Positions 1 to 5,654 of a DNA stretch of 5,981 bases are shown one piece after another. Source of the stretch: Gammaproteobacteria bacterium (GTDB taxonomy: Bacteria > Pseudomonadota > Gammaproteobacteria > UBA4575); assembly GCA_028281205.1 (NCBI GenBank), contig JANQKJ010000355.1, positions 1 through 5,981 of the forward strand, given 5' to 3'. The notes beneath the pieces are model-generated. The model worked only from the letters and a program-made list of their open reading frames with translations, was not told where the DNA came from and searched no databases. Numbering within the stretch: the first letter of the stretch is position 1; each line of letters begins with the position of its first letter. A program made the translations under genes and the position numbers.

Positions 1-515
1 ACTACATCATGAACTAGTGCTGCCACTGAACCTAGAGAAAATCGATCCTCAAAGCGCAGCGCCACATAGATTAAGATGCCGAACAATGCGTATAGCACAG
101 CAAGGCCACCATCATCGCGCAACTCTTCACCTACTTGCGGACCGACAAATTCAACCCGTCGCATATCCGGCTCACCCGTTGGCTTTAATGCTTCTAATAC
201 CTGGTTACTCAACTCTGCTGCATTAACATTATCCGTCGATGGTAAACGAATAAGTACATCTTTAGCCGTGCCAAAATGCTGCACAATGGCGTCATTAAAC
301 GCCGCACTCTCCAATGCTGCACGAATAGTGTCTAACTCTGCAGGTTCAGAATAACCCACTTCAACCAAAGTACCGCCGGTAAAATCAATACCAAGATTAA
401 GCCCACGCGTTGATAATGATGCAATAGAGACGATTATTAATATTGCAGAAACAATCCATGCAATATTACGCTTGCCAAGAAAATTAATATTAAATGACGT
501 TTTAAATAATTGCAT
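1..515 (-). CDS. secF: SecF, Sec translocon accessory membrane protein (partial, N-terminal half)
   Basis: SecF pairs with SecD in the inner membrane and helps complete protein export through SecYEG, using the proton motive force. The frame is open from an ATG at 513-515 to the left edge, giving 171 residues plus two bases. The E. coli protein has 323 residues, so about half is missing, including the later transmembrane helices. Visible family marks are the N-terminal FLGKR (12-16), a first membrane helix at about 18-36, the conserved GIDFTGGT (42-49), the periplasmic domain, VGPQVGEEL (124-132), a second helix at about 137-153 leading into RFED (154-157), and VHDV (168-171) at the edge. The start lies 4 bp after the secD stop codon. 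No strong Shine-Dalgarno sequence is visible, so translational coupling to secD is likely (inference). The missing part is due to the window cut; no frameshift is seen. Confidence 0.96.
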   Translation of the reverse strand, partial: MQLFKTSFNINFLGKRNIAWIVSAILIIVSIASLSTRGLNLGIDFTGGTLVEVGYSEPAELDTIRAALESAAFNDAIVQHFGTAKDVLIRLPSTDNVNAAELSNQVLEALKPTGEPDMRRVEFVGPQVGEELRDDGGLAVLYALFGILIYVALRFEDRFSLGSVAALVHDV

Positions 516-519
516 AGTT

Positions 520-2388
520 CTATATCGCCAGTACTGGCGCCTTTTTGTTTCCGTAAATCAAATTAATTAATGCGCGTGTTCCCATAATGGCGGTTAACAT
601 GGAACAAACAATGCCAATAGATAAAGTGACAGCAAAACCTTTAATTGGGCCGGTACCAAAAGTAAATAACACAACCGCAGCAATTAAAGTTGTAACGTTT
701 GCATCGGCAATGGTTGACAATGCTTTGGCATAACCGGCGTGGATACTTGCTTGAGGTGAATTGCCATTATTTATTTCTTCTCTAATGCGCTGAAAGATAA
801 GCACATTAGCATCAACCGCCATACCTACGGTAAGTACAATGCCGGCAATACCAGGCAATGTAAGCGTAGCACCTGGGATCATTGATAATATGGCAATAAT
901 CAGCACCAAATTAACTATCAAGGCAACATTAGCAACAATGCCAAAGACTCGATAGTAAATAACCATGAAAATCATTACTAAAATCATTCCGAGAATTACC
1001 GAGCGTTTACCTTGATCAATGTTCTGCTGACCCAAACTAGGGCCTACTGTACGCTCTTCGATAATACTCATAGGTGCAGCCAATGCACCGGCACGTAATA
1101 GTAACGCCAGATTACGCGCTTCACGTGTAGAATCGAGACCGGTGATTTGGAAACGATGACTTAACTCATCCTGAATACGTGCAATATTTATAACTTCTTC
1201 TACTTTACGTGTACGTGATTGTACCTCTTCGTTTTCATCTTTATAGTATTCAGTCTTATTTTCAATAAAAACAACTGCCATTAAACGCTGAATATTCTCG
1301 CCGGTAATTTTTCTGAATTTTCGCGCCCCTTCACCATCAAGACTGATAAATACTGCTGGTCCTGCAGAATCTTGATCAATACCCGAAGCGGCATCAGTAA
1401 TATATTCACCTTCTAATTTTGGCTTGCGTTTTAGCAGCACCGGATTGCCGTTGCGCTCAAAATAGAGTTGGTCGCCAATGGGGATTTGTCCACTTTGCTG
1501 TGCAAGATAAGCATCTGCTTGCTCGTCAACCATGCGAAATTCAAGTGTTGCAGTAGCACCCAGGATATTTTTTGCTTGCGCCGTGTCTTGCACACCTGGC
1601 AACTGCACTACAATACGATCTAAGCCTTGACGCTGTATAACAGGTTCTGCTACGCCTAATTCATTAACACGTTTTCGCAGTGTAGTAATATTTTGTTGCA
1701 CTGCAAAAGTTTGTAACTCCAACTTGGCAGTGTCTTTAAATAGCACATTAAGTGCGAAACCTTTATCAACATTTGCTTCGACAAAGTCCAAATCTGTACG
1801 AAAATTATTTTTAAGCTCTTCCAAGCCGGCTTGAAAATTTTCCTCATCACGAAACTTGACAGTAATGATTTCGCCATCGTTATCCACTGACACATAACGA
1901 ATTTTATTCTCACGCAAGGTAGTTCTGAATTCACCTTCATAACGATCCAGTGCTTTGACTACCGCCGAATTCATATCTACCTGCAACAAGAAGTGCACAC
2001 CACCACGAAGATCCAGCCCTAAATTCATTGGGCTTGCATTCAATGCGCGCAACCAGGTGGGAACTGCAGGAGCCAGGTTCAGTGCAACTATATGCTGCGA
2101 GTCCAAGGCACTCTTAAGCTCATCAACTGCAACTAATTGTGCGTCAGTATCAGCAAAACGAACCAGCATTTGCCCCGCATCATTGACTTCAATCCCCTTA
2201 CTTGTAAGTTCATTATTTTCTAACACAGTTTCCACTTGTGTTTGCAAACTAATGGGAAGCTCACCACTATCATGAGAAATCTGAACAGATGGATCTTCTG
2301 GAAACAAATTAGGCAATGCATAAATAACTGCAACTATTAATATAAAAAGCAGCATTGCATTTTTCCAAAGCGGGTAGTGGTTTAGCAT
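520..2388 (-). CDS. secD: SecD, protein translocase subunit
   Basis: SecD is an inner-membrane RND-family protein that, with SecF and YajC, uses the proton gradient to pull exported proteins out of the SecYEG channel on the periplasmic side. The 622 residues match the usual gammaproteobacterial size (615 in E. coli). In order: MLNHYPLWKN with the first membrane helix (about 10-28), followed by EDPSVQIS; the signature NLGLDLRGG (122-130); the large periplasmic P1 region with LRKRVNELGVAEPVIQRQG (237-255); RAGALAAP (432-439) and GPSLGQQNI (449-457); then a block of five helices from about 464 to 608. The fourth helix contains VGMAVDANVLIFQRIREE (521-538), whose Asp526 corresponds to the conserved charged residue implicated in proton coupling. 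The ATG is preceded by a weak TGAGA at 2396-2400. It lies 75 bp after yajC and 4 bp before secF. No key motif is missing. Confidence 0.98.
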   Translation of the reverse strand: MLNHYPLWKNAMLLFILIVAVIYALPNLFPEDPSVQISHDSGELPISLQTQVETVLENNELTSKGIEVNDAGQMLVRFADTDAQLVAVDELKSALDSQHIVALNLAPAVPTWLRALNASPMNLGLDLRGGVHFLLQVDMNSAVVKALDRYEGEFRTTLRENKIRYVSVDNDGEIITVKFRDEENFQAGLEELKNNFRTDLDFVEANVDKGFALNVLFKDTAKLELQTFAVQQNITTLRKRVNELGVAEPVIQRQGLDRIVVQLPGVQDTAQAKNILGATATLEFRMVDEQADAYLAQQSGQIPIGDQLYFERNGNPVLLKRKPKLEGEYITDAASGIDQDSAGPAVFISLDGEGARKFRKITGENIQRLMAVVFIENKTEYYKDENEEVQSRTRKVEEVINIARIQDELSHRFQITGLDSTREARNLALLLRAGALAAPMSIIEERTVGPSLGQQNIDQGKRSVILGMILVMIFMVIYYRVFGIVANVALIVNLVLIIAILSMIPGATLTLPGIAGIVLTVGMAVDANVLIFQRIREEINNGNSPQASIHAGYAKALSTIADANVTTLIAAVVLFTFGTGPIKGFAVTLSIGIVCSMLTAIMGTRALINLIYGNKKAPVLAI

Positions 2389-2463
2389 GTGATTTTCTCA
2401 GTACTTGCGAGGTTGTATAATTATCTTGCTTAAGAACATTAACTAACAGAGGTTTTATTTGAT

Positions 2464-2793
2464 TTAATCATCTTGATTAAGCGTGCCTTTGGGTAACACA
2501 CTTGCAATTGCAGACTTTTGCACTTTAATGACGACGCTTTCAGTAAGTTCAATGCGAACTACATCATCACTGACTGCTTTGATTTTACCCATCATGCCGC
2601 CATTGGTGACAACTTCATCTCCTTTAGTCAAGGAATCCATTAGAGATTTATGTTCTTTCTGTCGCTTTTGTTGTGGACGGATAATCATGAAATACATAAT
2701 GGCAAAAAAGATACCAATCATGATGAGCATTTCGGTTCCGCCACCTGCAGGGGCAGGAGCAGCTTCAGCGTGAGCGTCACTTATAAATAGCAT
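2464..2793 (-). CDS. yajC: YajC, Sec translocon accessory subunit
   Basis: YajC is a small single-span inner-membrane protein that co-purifies with SecDF and SecYEG; it is dispensable in E. coli and its exact role is not settled. The 109 residues match the family length (110 in E. coli). An Ala/Pro/Gly-rich N-terminal stretch (8-19) is followed by one membrane helix (about 22-38), the conserved IRPQQKRQKEH (38-48), and a cytoplasmic domain with GDEVVTNGGMMGKI (58-71), the YajC signature. The start is well supported: TTGAGGA at 2803-2809 lies 9 nt upstream of the ATG. The gene sits between tgt and secD in the standard order. An AT-only 6-bp inverted repeat overlaps its stop codon (2464-2469 with 2475-2480), probably too weak to stop transcription. 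Confidence 0.97.
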   Translation of the reverse strand: MLFISDAHAEAAPAPAGGGTEMLIMIGIFFAIMYFMIIRPQQKRQKEHKSLMDSLTKGDEVVTNGGMMGKIKAVSDDVVRIELTESVVIKVQKSAIASVLPKGTLNQDD

Positions 2794-2802
2794 GTTATAA
2801 AA

Positions 2803-2809
2803 TCCTCAA
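2803..2809 (-). promoter_or_regulatory. Ribosome binding site of yajC
   Basis: The minus strand reads TTGAGGA, ending 9 nt before the yajC ATG at 2791-2793. It is the clearest Shine-Dalgarno match in the operon and fixes the yajC start. The other genes here have only weak purine tracts before their start codons. Confidence 0.7.
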
Positions 2810-2840
2810 GGGTAGCCTAATGTCCGTGCGAAGCCGCGTA

Positions 2841-3965
2841 TTATGCCATAGAAGACTGGCTTGTCTGCCTTGCCATATAAAATTCATCATAAAAAGCAGC
2901 AAATTCTCCCTTTAGGATGGCTGCACGCATAGTCTTCATCAAGCGATGAAAATAGCTCAAGTTGTGTATGGTACATAGTCGGCCGGCAAGCATTTCACCG
3001 CATTTATCTAAGTGCTTTATATAGGCGCGTGAATAATGTTGACAAGTATAACAATCACATTGTTCATCAATGGGTCGAGTATCGTCCTGGTATTGTTGAT
3101 TGCGGATACGCAACACACCTTTACTCGTGTATAGGTAACCATTTCTGGCATTACGCGTGGGGATCACACAATCAAACATATCAATCCCTCGTGCAACAGC
3201 TTCTACCAAGTCTTCGGGTTTACCCACTCCCATTAGATAGCGGGCTCGCTCTGCTGGCAGTTTGTGTTGTAAAAAATCCAGTATTTGTAAGCGTTCAGCA
3301 GCTGTTTCACCAACAGATAAACCACCAATAGCATAGCCGTCAAAGCCAATTTGTTGTAGTTCAGACAATGACTCGGCGCGCAGATCCTCATACATCCCAC
3401 CCTGAACAATACCGAATAATGCCGCATCATTATCCCCATGTGCTTGTTTACTACGTTTAGCCCAACGCGCCGACAGTCGCATTGAGCTTGCTGCCTGTTC
3501 ATGACTCGCAGGATAAGGCGTGCACTCGTCAAAGATCATTACAATATCTGCACCCAGCGCTCGTTGCACTTGCATGGATATTTCGGGATTTAAGTCCACC
3601 ATGGCTCCGTCAATAGGTGACTTAAACTGCACACCTTGTTCGGAAATTTTTCTTCGTGCCGCTAGGCTAAATACCTGAAAACCGCCCGAGTCAGTTAAAA
3701 TCGGCCCTTGCCAATGCATAAAATTATGCAGTCCTTCAAATTGGCGAACCACTTCCACACCTGGACGCAACATCAAATGAAATGTATTGCCTAAAATAAT
3801 TTGGCTGCCGGTAGCTTTTAGTTCCTCACTGGTCACACCTTTCACTGCTCCATAAGTACCCACAGGCATAAACACTGGCGTCAGAATATTTCCACGCCGT
3901 GTTTCTAGCACCCCCGCACGTGCACCTGCATCGCTGGCTTGCAACTGAAAATTAGCTACTCCCAT
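2841..3965 (-). CDS. tgt: Queuine/preQ1 tRNA-ribosyltransferase (tRNA-guanine transglycosylase)
   Basis: Tgt exchanges guanine-34 for preQ1 in the anticodon of tRNA-Asp, -Asn, -His and -Tyr, the first tRNA-level step of queuosine synthesis in bacteria. The 374 residues match the family (375 in E. coli). Visible marks: TPVFMPVGTYG (29-39), GNTFHLMLRPG (59-69), TDSGGFQVFSL (91-101) with Asp92 as the expected general acid/base, DECTPYPA (146-153), GIVQGGMYEDLR (185-196), GYAIGGLSVGE (210-220) in the base-binding pocket, and DMFDCVIPTRNARNG (262-276) with Asp265 as the expected covalent nucleophile. The zinc site is complete: Cys303, Cys305, Cys308 and His334. The ATG lies 13 bp after the queA stop. 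The Shine-Dalgarno is weak (an AGAAAAG tract), suggesting coupling with queA. The last ten or so residues are a low-conservation tail. Confidence 0.98.
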   Translation of the reverse strand: MGVANFQLQASDAGARAGVLETRRGNILTPVFMPVGTYGAVKGVTSEELKATGSQIILGNTFHLMLRPGVEVVRQFEGLHNFMHWQGPILTDSGGFQVFSLAARRKISEQGVQFKSPIDGAMVDLNPEISMQVQRALGADIVMIFDECTPYPASHEQAASSMRLSARWAKRSKQAHGDNDAALFGIVQGGMYEDLRAESLSELQQIGFDGYAIGGLSVGETAAERLQILDFLQHKLPAERARYLMGVGKPEDLVEAVARGIDMFDCVIPTRNARNGYLYTSKGVLRIRNQQYQDDTRPIDEQCDCYTCQHYSRAYIKHLDKCGEMLAGRLCTIHNLSYFHRLMKTMRAAILKGEFAAFYDEFYMARQTSQSSMA

Positions 3966-3978
3966 AAAAACTTTTCTA

Positions 3979-5022
3979 TTACGGTAAAATCAGCATGGCA
4001 TCGCCATAGCTATAAAAACGATAATTGTTTTTTACTGCATGCTGATAGGCATGCATAGTTTTTTCATGTCCTGCTAACGCACTCACTAACATAATTAATG
4101 TCGATTTAGGTAAATGAAAATTAGTGACTAGTGCATCCACAACTTTAAATGTGTAACCAGGATATATAAATATTGTTGTTTCCCCCGAAAAAGGCCGCAC
4201 AGCACCCGACGCAGCTGCTGACTCCAGTGCACGTACACAAGTAGTTCCAACAGCAACAACTTTACACCCATTCGACTTTGTCTTACGCACTTGCTCACAG
4301 ACCTGTTCCGATACGTGAGCAAATTCTGAATGCATTTTGTGCTGGGCTGGATCATCGACTTTAACCGGCTTAAAAGTTCCTGCACCCACATGCAAGGTAA
4401 TTTTTGCTAACGACACATCTTGTTGTGTTATTTTCTGCAACAACGCTTGAGTAAAATGTAGTCCCGCCGTTGGCGCAGCAACTGCTCCAGTATTTTCTGC
4501 ATAAACTGTTTGATAGCGAGAAATATCATCTTGTTGGTCTGGGCGCTGTATATAAGGAGGCAAAGGTACATGCCCATAACGGTTAAATATTTCCAACACT
4601 GGCGTGTCTACATTAAATTTAAGAGTAAAAAACTCACCATCTTGTGCACATACTTGGGCTGAAATCAGCTCATCAATTTGCAGCCAGGAACCCACTTTTG
4701 GTGTGCGATTGGACTTTAACTGCACCTTAATCAAATTATCCTCCAGCGGCCTCTCAGCAAAAATCTCAACTTTGCCACCGCTTTCCTTATGCGCAAACAA
4801 TCGCGCAGGAAATACTTTTGTATCATTGAGTACTAACAAATCACCGGGCTGTAAAAACTTTTCAATATCTACAAACGTCTGGTCTAAAATTTCATCACTC
4901 GTGCATGAGATCACTAGCAATCGACTCTGATCTCTGTGCTGTACTGGCTGATGCGCTATTAGCTCAGCAGGCAAATCATAGTCAAAATCATCGGTTGATA
5001 AATGTGTTAAAAATTGATCCAT
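3979..5022 (-). CDS. queA: S-adenosylmethionine:tRNA ribosyltransferase-isomerase
   Basis: QueA transfers and rearranges the ribose of S-adenosylmethionine onto preQ1 at tRNA position 34, forming epoxyqueuosine; it acts in the cytoplasm directly after Tgt. The 347 residues are close to the E. coli 356. Family motifs run the whole length: DFDYDLPAELIAHQP (12-26), LNDTKVFPARL (65-75), GGKVEIFAER (82-91), YGHVPLPPYI (149-158), YQTVYA (170-175), GAVAAPTAGLHF (179-190), HVGAGTFKPV (211-220), MHSE (230-233), VGTTCVRALE (258-267), IFIYPGYTFKVVDALVTNFHLP (from 284), and YRFYSYGDAMLI (334-345) at the C-terminus. No other start fits between the ATG and the DFDYDLP motif. It is first in the visible operon, but only a weak TTAGAA precedes the ATG. 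It is divergent from tRNA-Leu, whose anticodon (CAA) is not a queuosine target. Confidence 0.98.
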   Translation of the reverse strand: MDQFLTHLSTDDFDYDLPAELIAHQPVQHRDQSRLLVISCTSDEILDQTFVDIEKFLQPGDLLVLNDTKVFPARLFAHKESGGKVEIFAERPLEDNLIKVQLKSNRTPKVGSWLQIDELISAQVCAQDGEFFTLKFNVDTPVLEIFNRYGHVPLPPYIQRPDQQDDISRYQTVYAENTGAVAAPTAGLHFTQALLQKITQQDVSLAKITLHVGAGTFKPVKVDDPAQHKMHSEFAHVSEQVCEQVRKTKSNGCKVVAVGTTCVRALESAAASGAVRPFSGETTIFIYPGYTFKVVDALVTNFHLPKSTLIMLVSALAGHEKTMHAYQHAVKNNYRFYSYGDAMLILP

Positions 5023-5132
5023 ATTCTAACGTTTTTAATAAAGCACTTAACTGAAAAACAGGCTCGTAAGCAGGAGATTACATTGCTTGATGTTATGGGA
5101 GTTTCGGTTACACTGCACGGACCTTAACATAT
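5023..5132. promoter_or_regulatory. Divergent control region between queA and tRNA-Leu
   Basis: This 110-bp spacer must carry a plus-strand promoter for tRNA-Leu and probably the minus-strand promoter of the queA operon. The tRNA side has a reasonable sigma-70-like pair, listed separately. On the queA side I see only weak candidates, such as TATTAA about 18 nt before the ATG and a TGTAAT element further out, with no convincing -35 partner. The operon promoter is therefore unplaced. No riboswitch-like fold is obvious. Confidence 0.5.
5087..5114 (+). promoter_or_regulatory. Candidate sigma-70 promoter of tRNA-Leu
   Basis: TTGATG (5087-5092; 4 of 6 match to TTGACA) and TACACT (5109-5114; 4 of 6 match to TATAAT) are separated by 16 bp. 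A GC-rich stretch (GCACGGACC) follows the -10, as expected for a growth-controlled stable-RNA promoter. Transcription would start near 5121, about 12 nt before the mature tRNA. Confidence 0.5.
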
Positions 5133-5217
5133 GCCGGGGTGGCGGAATTGGTAGACGCGCCGGATTCAAAATCCGGTTTCTTCGGAAGTGCGAGTTCGAT
5201 TCTCGCCCTCGGCACCA
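5133..5217 (+). tRNA. tRNA-Leu (anticodon CAA), CCA end encoded
   Basis: This is a complete 85-nt class II tRNA that reads UUG codons. The acceptor stem GCCGGGG pairs with CCTCGGC, with one G-U pair. The D arm is GCG/CGC. The anticodon stem CCGGA/TCCGG (5160-5164, 5172-5176) encloses loop TTCAAAA with anticodon CAA at 5167-5169. The long variable arm (5177-5189) has a TTC/GAA stem capped by the stable C(TTCG)G tetraloop. The T arm is GCGAG-TTCGATT-CTCGC. The discriminator base is A, the leucine identity base, and CCA is genome-encoded at 5215-5217. All stems pair, so the gene looks functional. It is divergent from queA, an arrangement also known from Pseudomonas. Confidence 0.98.
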
Positions 5218-5266
5218 CGTCACGTCCAACACAGCCAGATAAATGTGCTGCATTCATACGTGACGT
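5217..5266 (+). repeat. 9-bp perfect inverted repeat directly after tRNA-Leu
   Basis: ACGTCACGT (5217-5225, starting on the last A of the CCA end) is the exact reverse complement of ACGTGACGT (5258-5266). The arms are 32 nt apart and the interval holds a nested CAGC/GCTG pair (5232-5235, 5247-5250). In the tRNA transcript this could fold into a hairpin with a large loop. It is not followed by a T-run, so it is not a normal intrinsic terminator. It could mark the 3' processing region or be a protein-binding site. Confidence 0.6.
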
Positions 5267-5285
5267 AATACTAACAAATCCAAAT
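5258..5285 (+). repeat. 28-bp imperfect direct repeat, copy 1
   Basis: This begins ACGTGACGTAATACT and matches copy 2 (5371-5398) at 22 of 28 positions; the first 15 bases differ at one position. The copies lie 113 bp apart in the same orientation. The first 9 bases also occur inverted at 5217-5225. Function is unknown; a protein-binding site or the remnant of a local duplication are both possible. Confidence 0.65.
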
Positions 5286-5296
5286 ATTTAGACCTC

Positions 5297-5315
5297 TGCA
5301 TGGTTACTCCATGCA
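5297..5315 (+). repeat. 7-bp perfect hairpin
   Basis: TGCATGG, loop TTACT, CCATGCA. It lies 80 bp past tRNA-Leu with no T-run directly after it. It could be part of a structured trailer or of an extended termination region together with the hairpin at 5324-5336. Confidence 0.45.
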
Positions 5316-5323
5316 AATCAAAT

Positions 5324-5346
5324 ATCGCGTAGCGATTCAAATTTTT
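5324..5346 (+). terminator. Weak candidate terminator for tRNA-Leu
   Basis: ATCGC, loop GTA, GCGAT (5324-5336) is followed by TCAAATTTTT (5337-5346). The stem has only 5 bp and the T-run starts 6 nt after it, so this is below the usual standard for an intrinsic terminator. It is still the best hairpin-plus-T arrangement downstream of tRNA-Leu. Confidence 0.25.
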
Positions 5347-5347
5347 A

Positions 5348-5363
5348 CTATATCAGCATATAG
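5348..5363 (+). repeat. 6-bp perfect hairpin
   Basis: CTATAT, loop CAGC, ATATAG. It ends 7 bp before the second ACGTGACGT copy. The stem is A/T-rich, so chance is a real possibility. Confidence 0.35.
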
Positions 5364-5370
5364 AACTCAC

Positions 5371-5398
5371 ACGTGACGTATTACTCCAAAATCTAAAA
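5371..5398 (+). repeat. 28-bp imperfect direct repeat, copy 2
   Basis: This begins ACGTGACGTATTACT, the partner of copy 1 at 5258-5285. Beyond both copies an ATTTAG follows (5286-5291 and 5405-5410) if a 6-bp indel is allowed, so the shared ancestry may be slightly longer than 28 bp. Confidence 0.65.
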
Positions 5399-5547
5399 GT
5401 TCCTATTTAGAAATCGCTAGCTGAAAATTCGCAAATCACTGCCTCCCATCTTTGTTGCTGTTAATCAGTCAATGATTACGCCTTAGATTGTTAAGCAGGC
5501 AGTTTTGAATTAATAACTAAGTAAATATCTATTGCATGCACTTCATC

Positions 5548-5553
5548 TATAAT
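5548..5553 (+). promoter_or_regulatory. Candidate -10 box of the tRNA-Arg promoter
   Basis: A perfect TATAAT is placed so that transcription would begin near 5560, about 18 nt before the tRNA. No good -35 hexamer is seen at 16-18 bp spacing, where the sequence is only ATATCT/TATCTA. The promoter may therefore rely on an activator or on the strong -10. Confidence 0.5.
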
Positions 5554-5577
5554 CGTGATCCAAATGCCTCCCAATCT

Positions 5578-5654
5578 GCCCCGATAGCTCAGCTGGATAG
5601 AGCGTCCCCCTCCTAAGGGGAAGGTCTGAGGTTCGAATCCTCATCGGGGCGCCA
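5578..5654 (+). tRNA. tRNA-Arg (anticodon CCT), CCA end encoded
   Basis: This is a complete 77-nt class I tRNA that reads AGG, usually a minor arginine codon. Acceptor GCCCCGA pairs fully with TCGGGGC. The D arm is GCTC/GAGC with loop AGCTGGATA. The anticodon stem TCCCC/GGGGA encloses loop CTCCTAA, with CCT at 5612-5614. The variable loop is AGGTC, and the T arm is TGAGG-TTCGAAT-CCTCA. The discriminator is G, followed by encoded CCA at 5652-5654. Every stem pairs, so it looks functional. No intrinsic terminator follows directly. tRNA-Arg genes with this anticodon are frequent integration sites for islands and phages, but no integrase or repeat of the 3' end is seen in the window. Confidence 0.98.

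Larger units (their letters stand above)
5218..5577. other. 360-bp gene-free spacer between the two tRNA genes
   Basis: I see no credible coding region here on either strand. The spacer contains the ACGTGACGT repeats, perfect short hairpins at 5297-5315, 5324-5336, 5348-5363 and 5462-5478, a weaker GCCT/AGGC fold at 5480-5500 followed by TTTT, and a TATAAT box just before tRNA-Arg. It is AT-rich compared with the operon genes. The length is long for two tRNA genes in the same transcript, and the TATAAT suggests that tRNA-Arg is transcribed separately. Confidence 0.7.

Noticed and set aside
17..354. Two plus-strand frames (69 and 92 codons)
   Set aside because: They lie opposite secF, whose minus-strand translation shows clear SecF motifs throughout this stretch.
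1656..2275. Frames of about 100 codons on both strands inside secD
   Set aside because: They lie within the secD coding region in other frames, resemble no known family, and have no separate start signals.
2464..2480. Inverted repeat TTAATC/GATTAA over the yajC stop as a terminator
   Set aside because: A 6-bp stem with a single G-C pair and no proper T-run after it on the minus strand; secD must be read through from here.
5047..5253. 68-codon minus-strand reading frame covering tRNA-Leu
   Set aside because: It is the antisense of the tRNA-Leu gene. Its peptide, with GRESNSHFRRNRILNPARLP, is the familiar false protein obtained by translating tRNA-Leu backwards.
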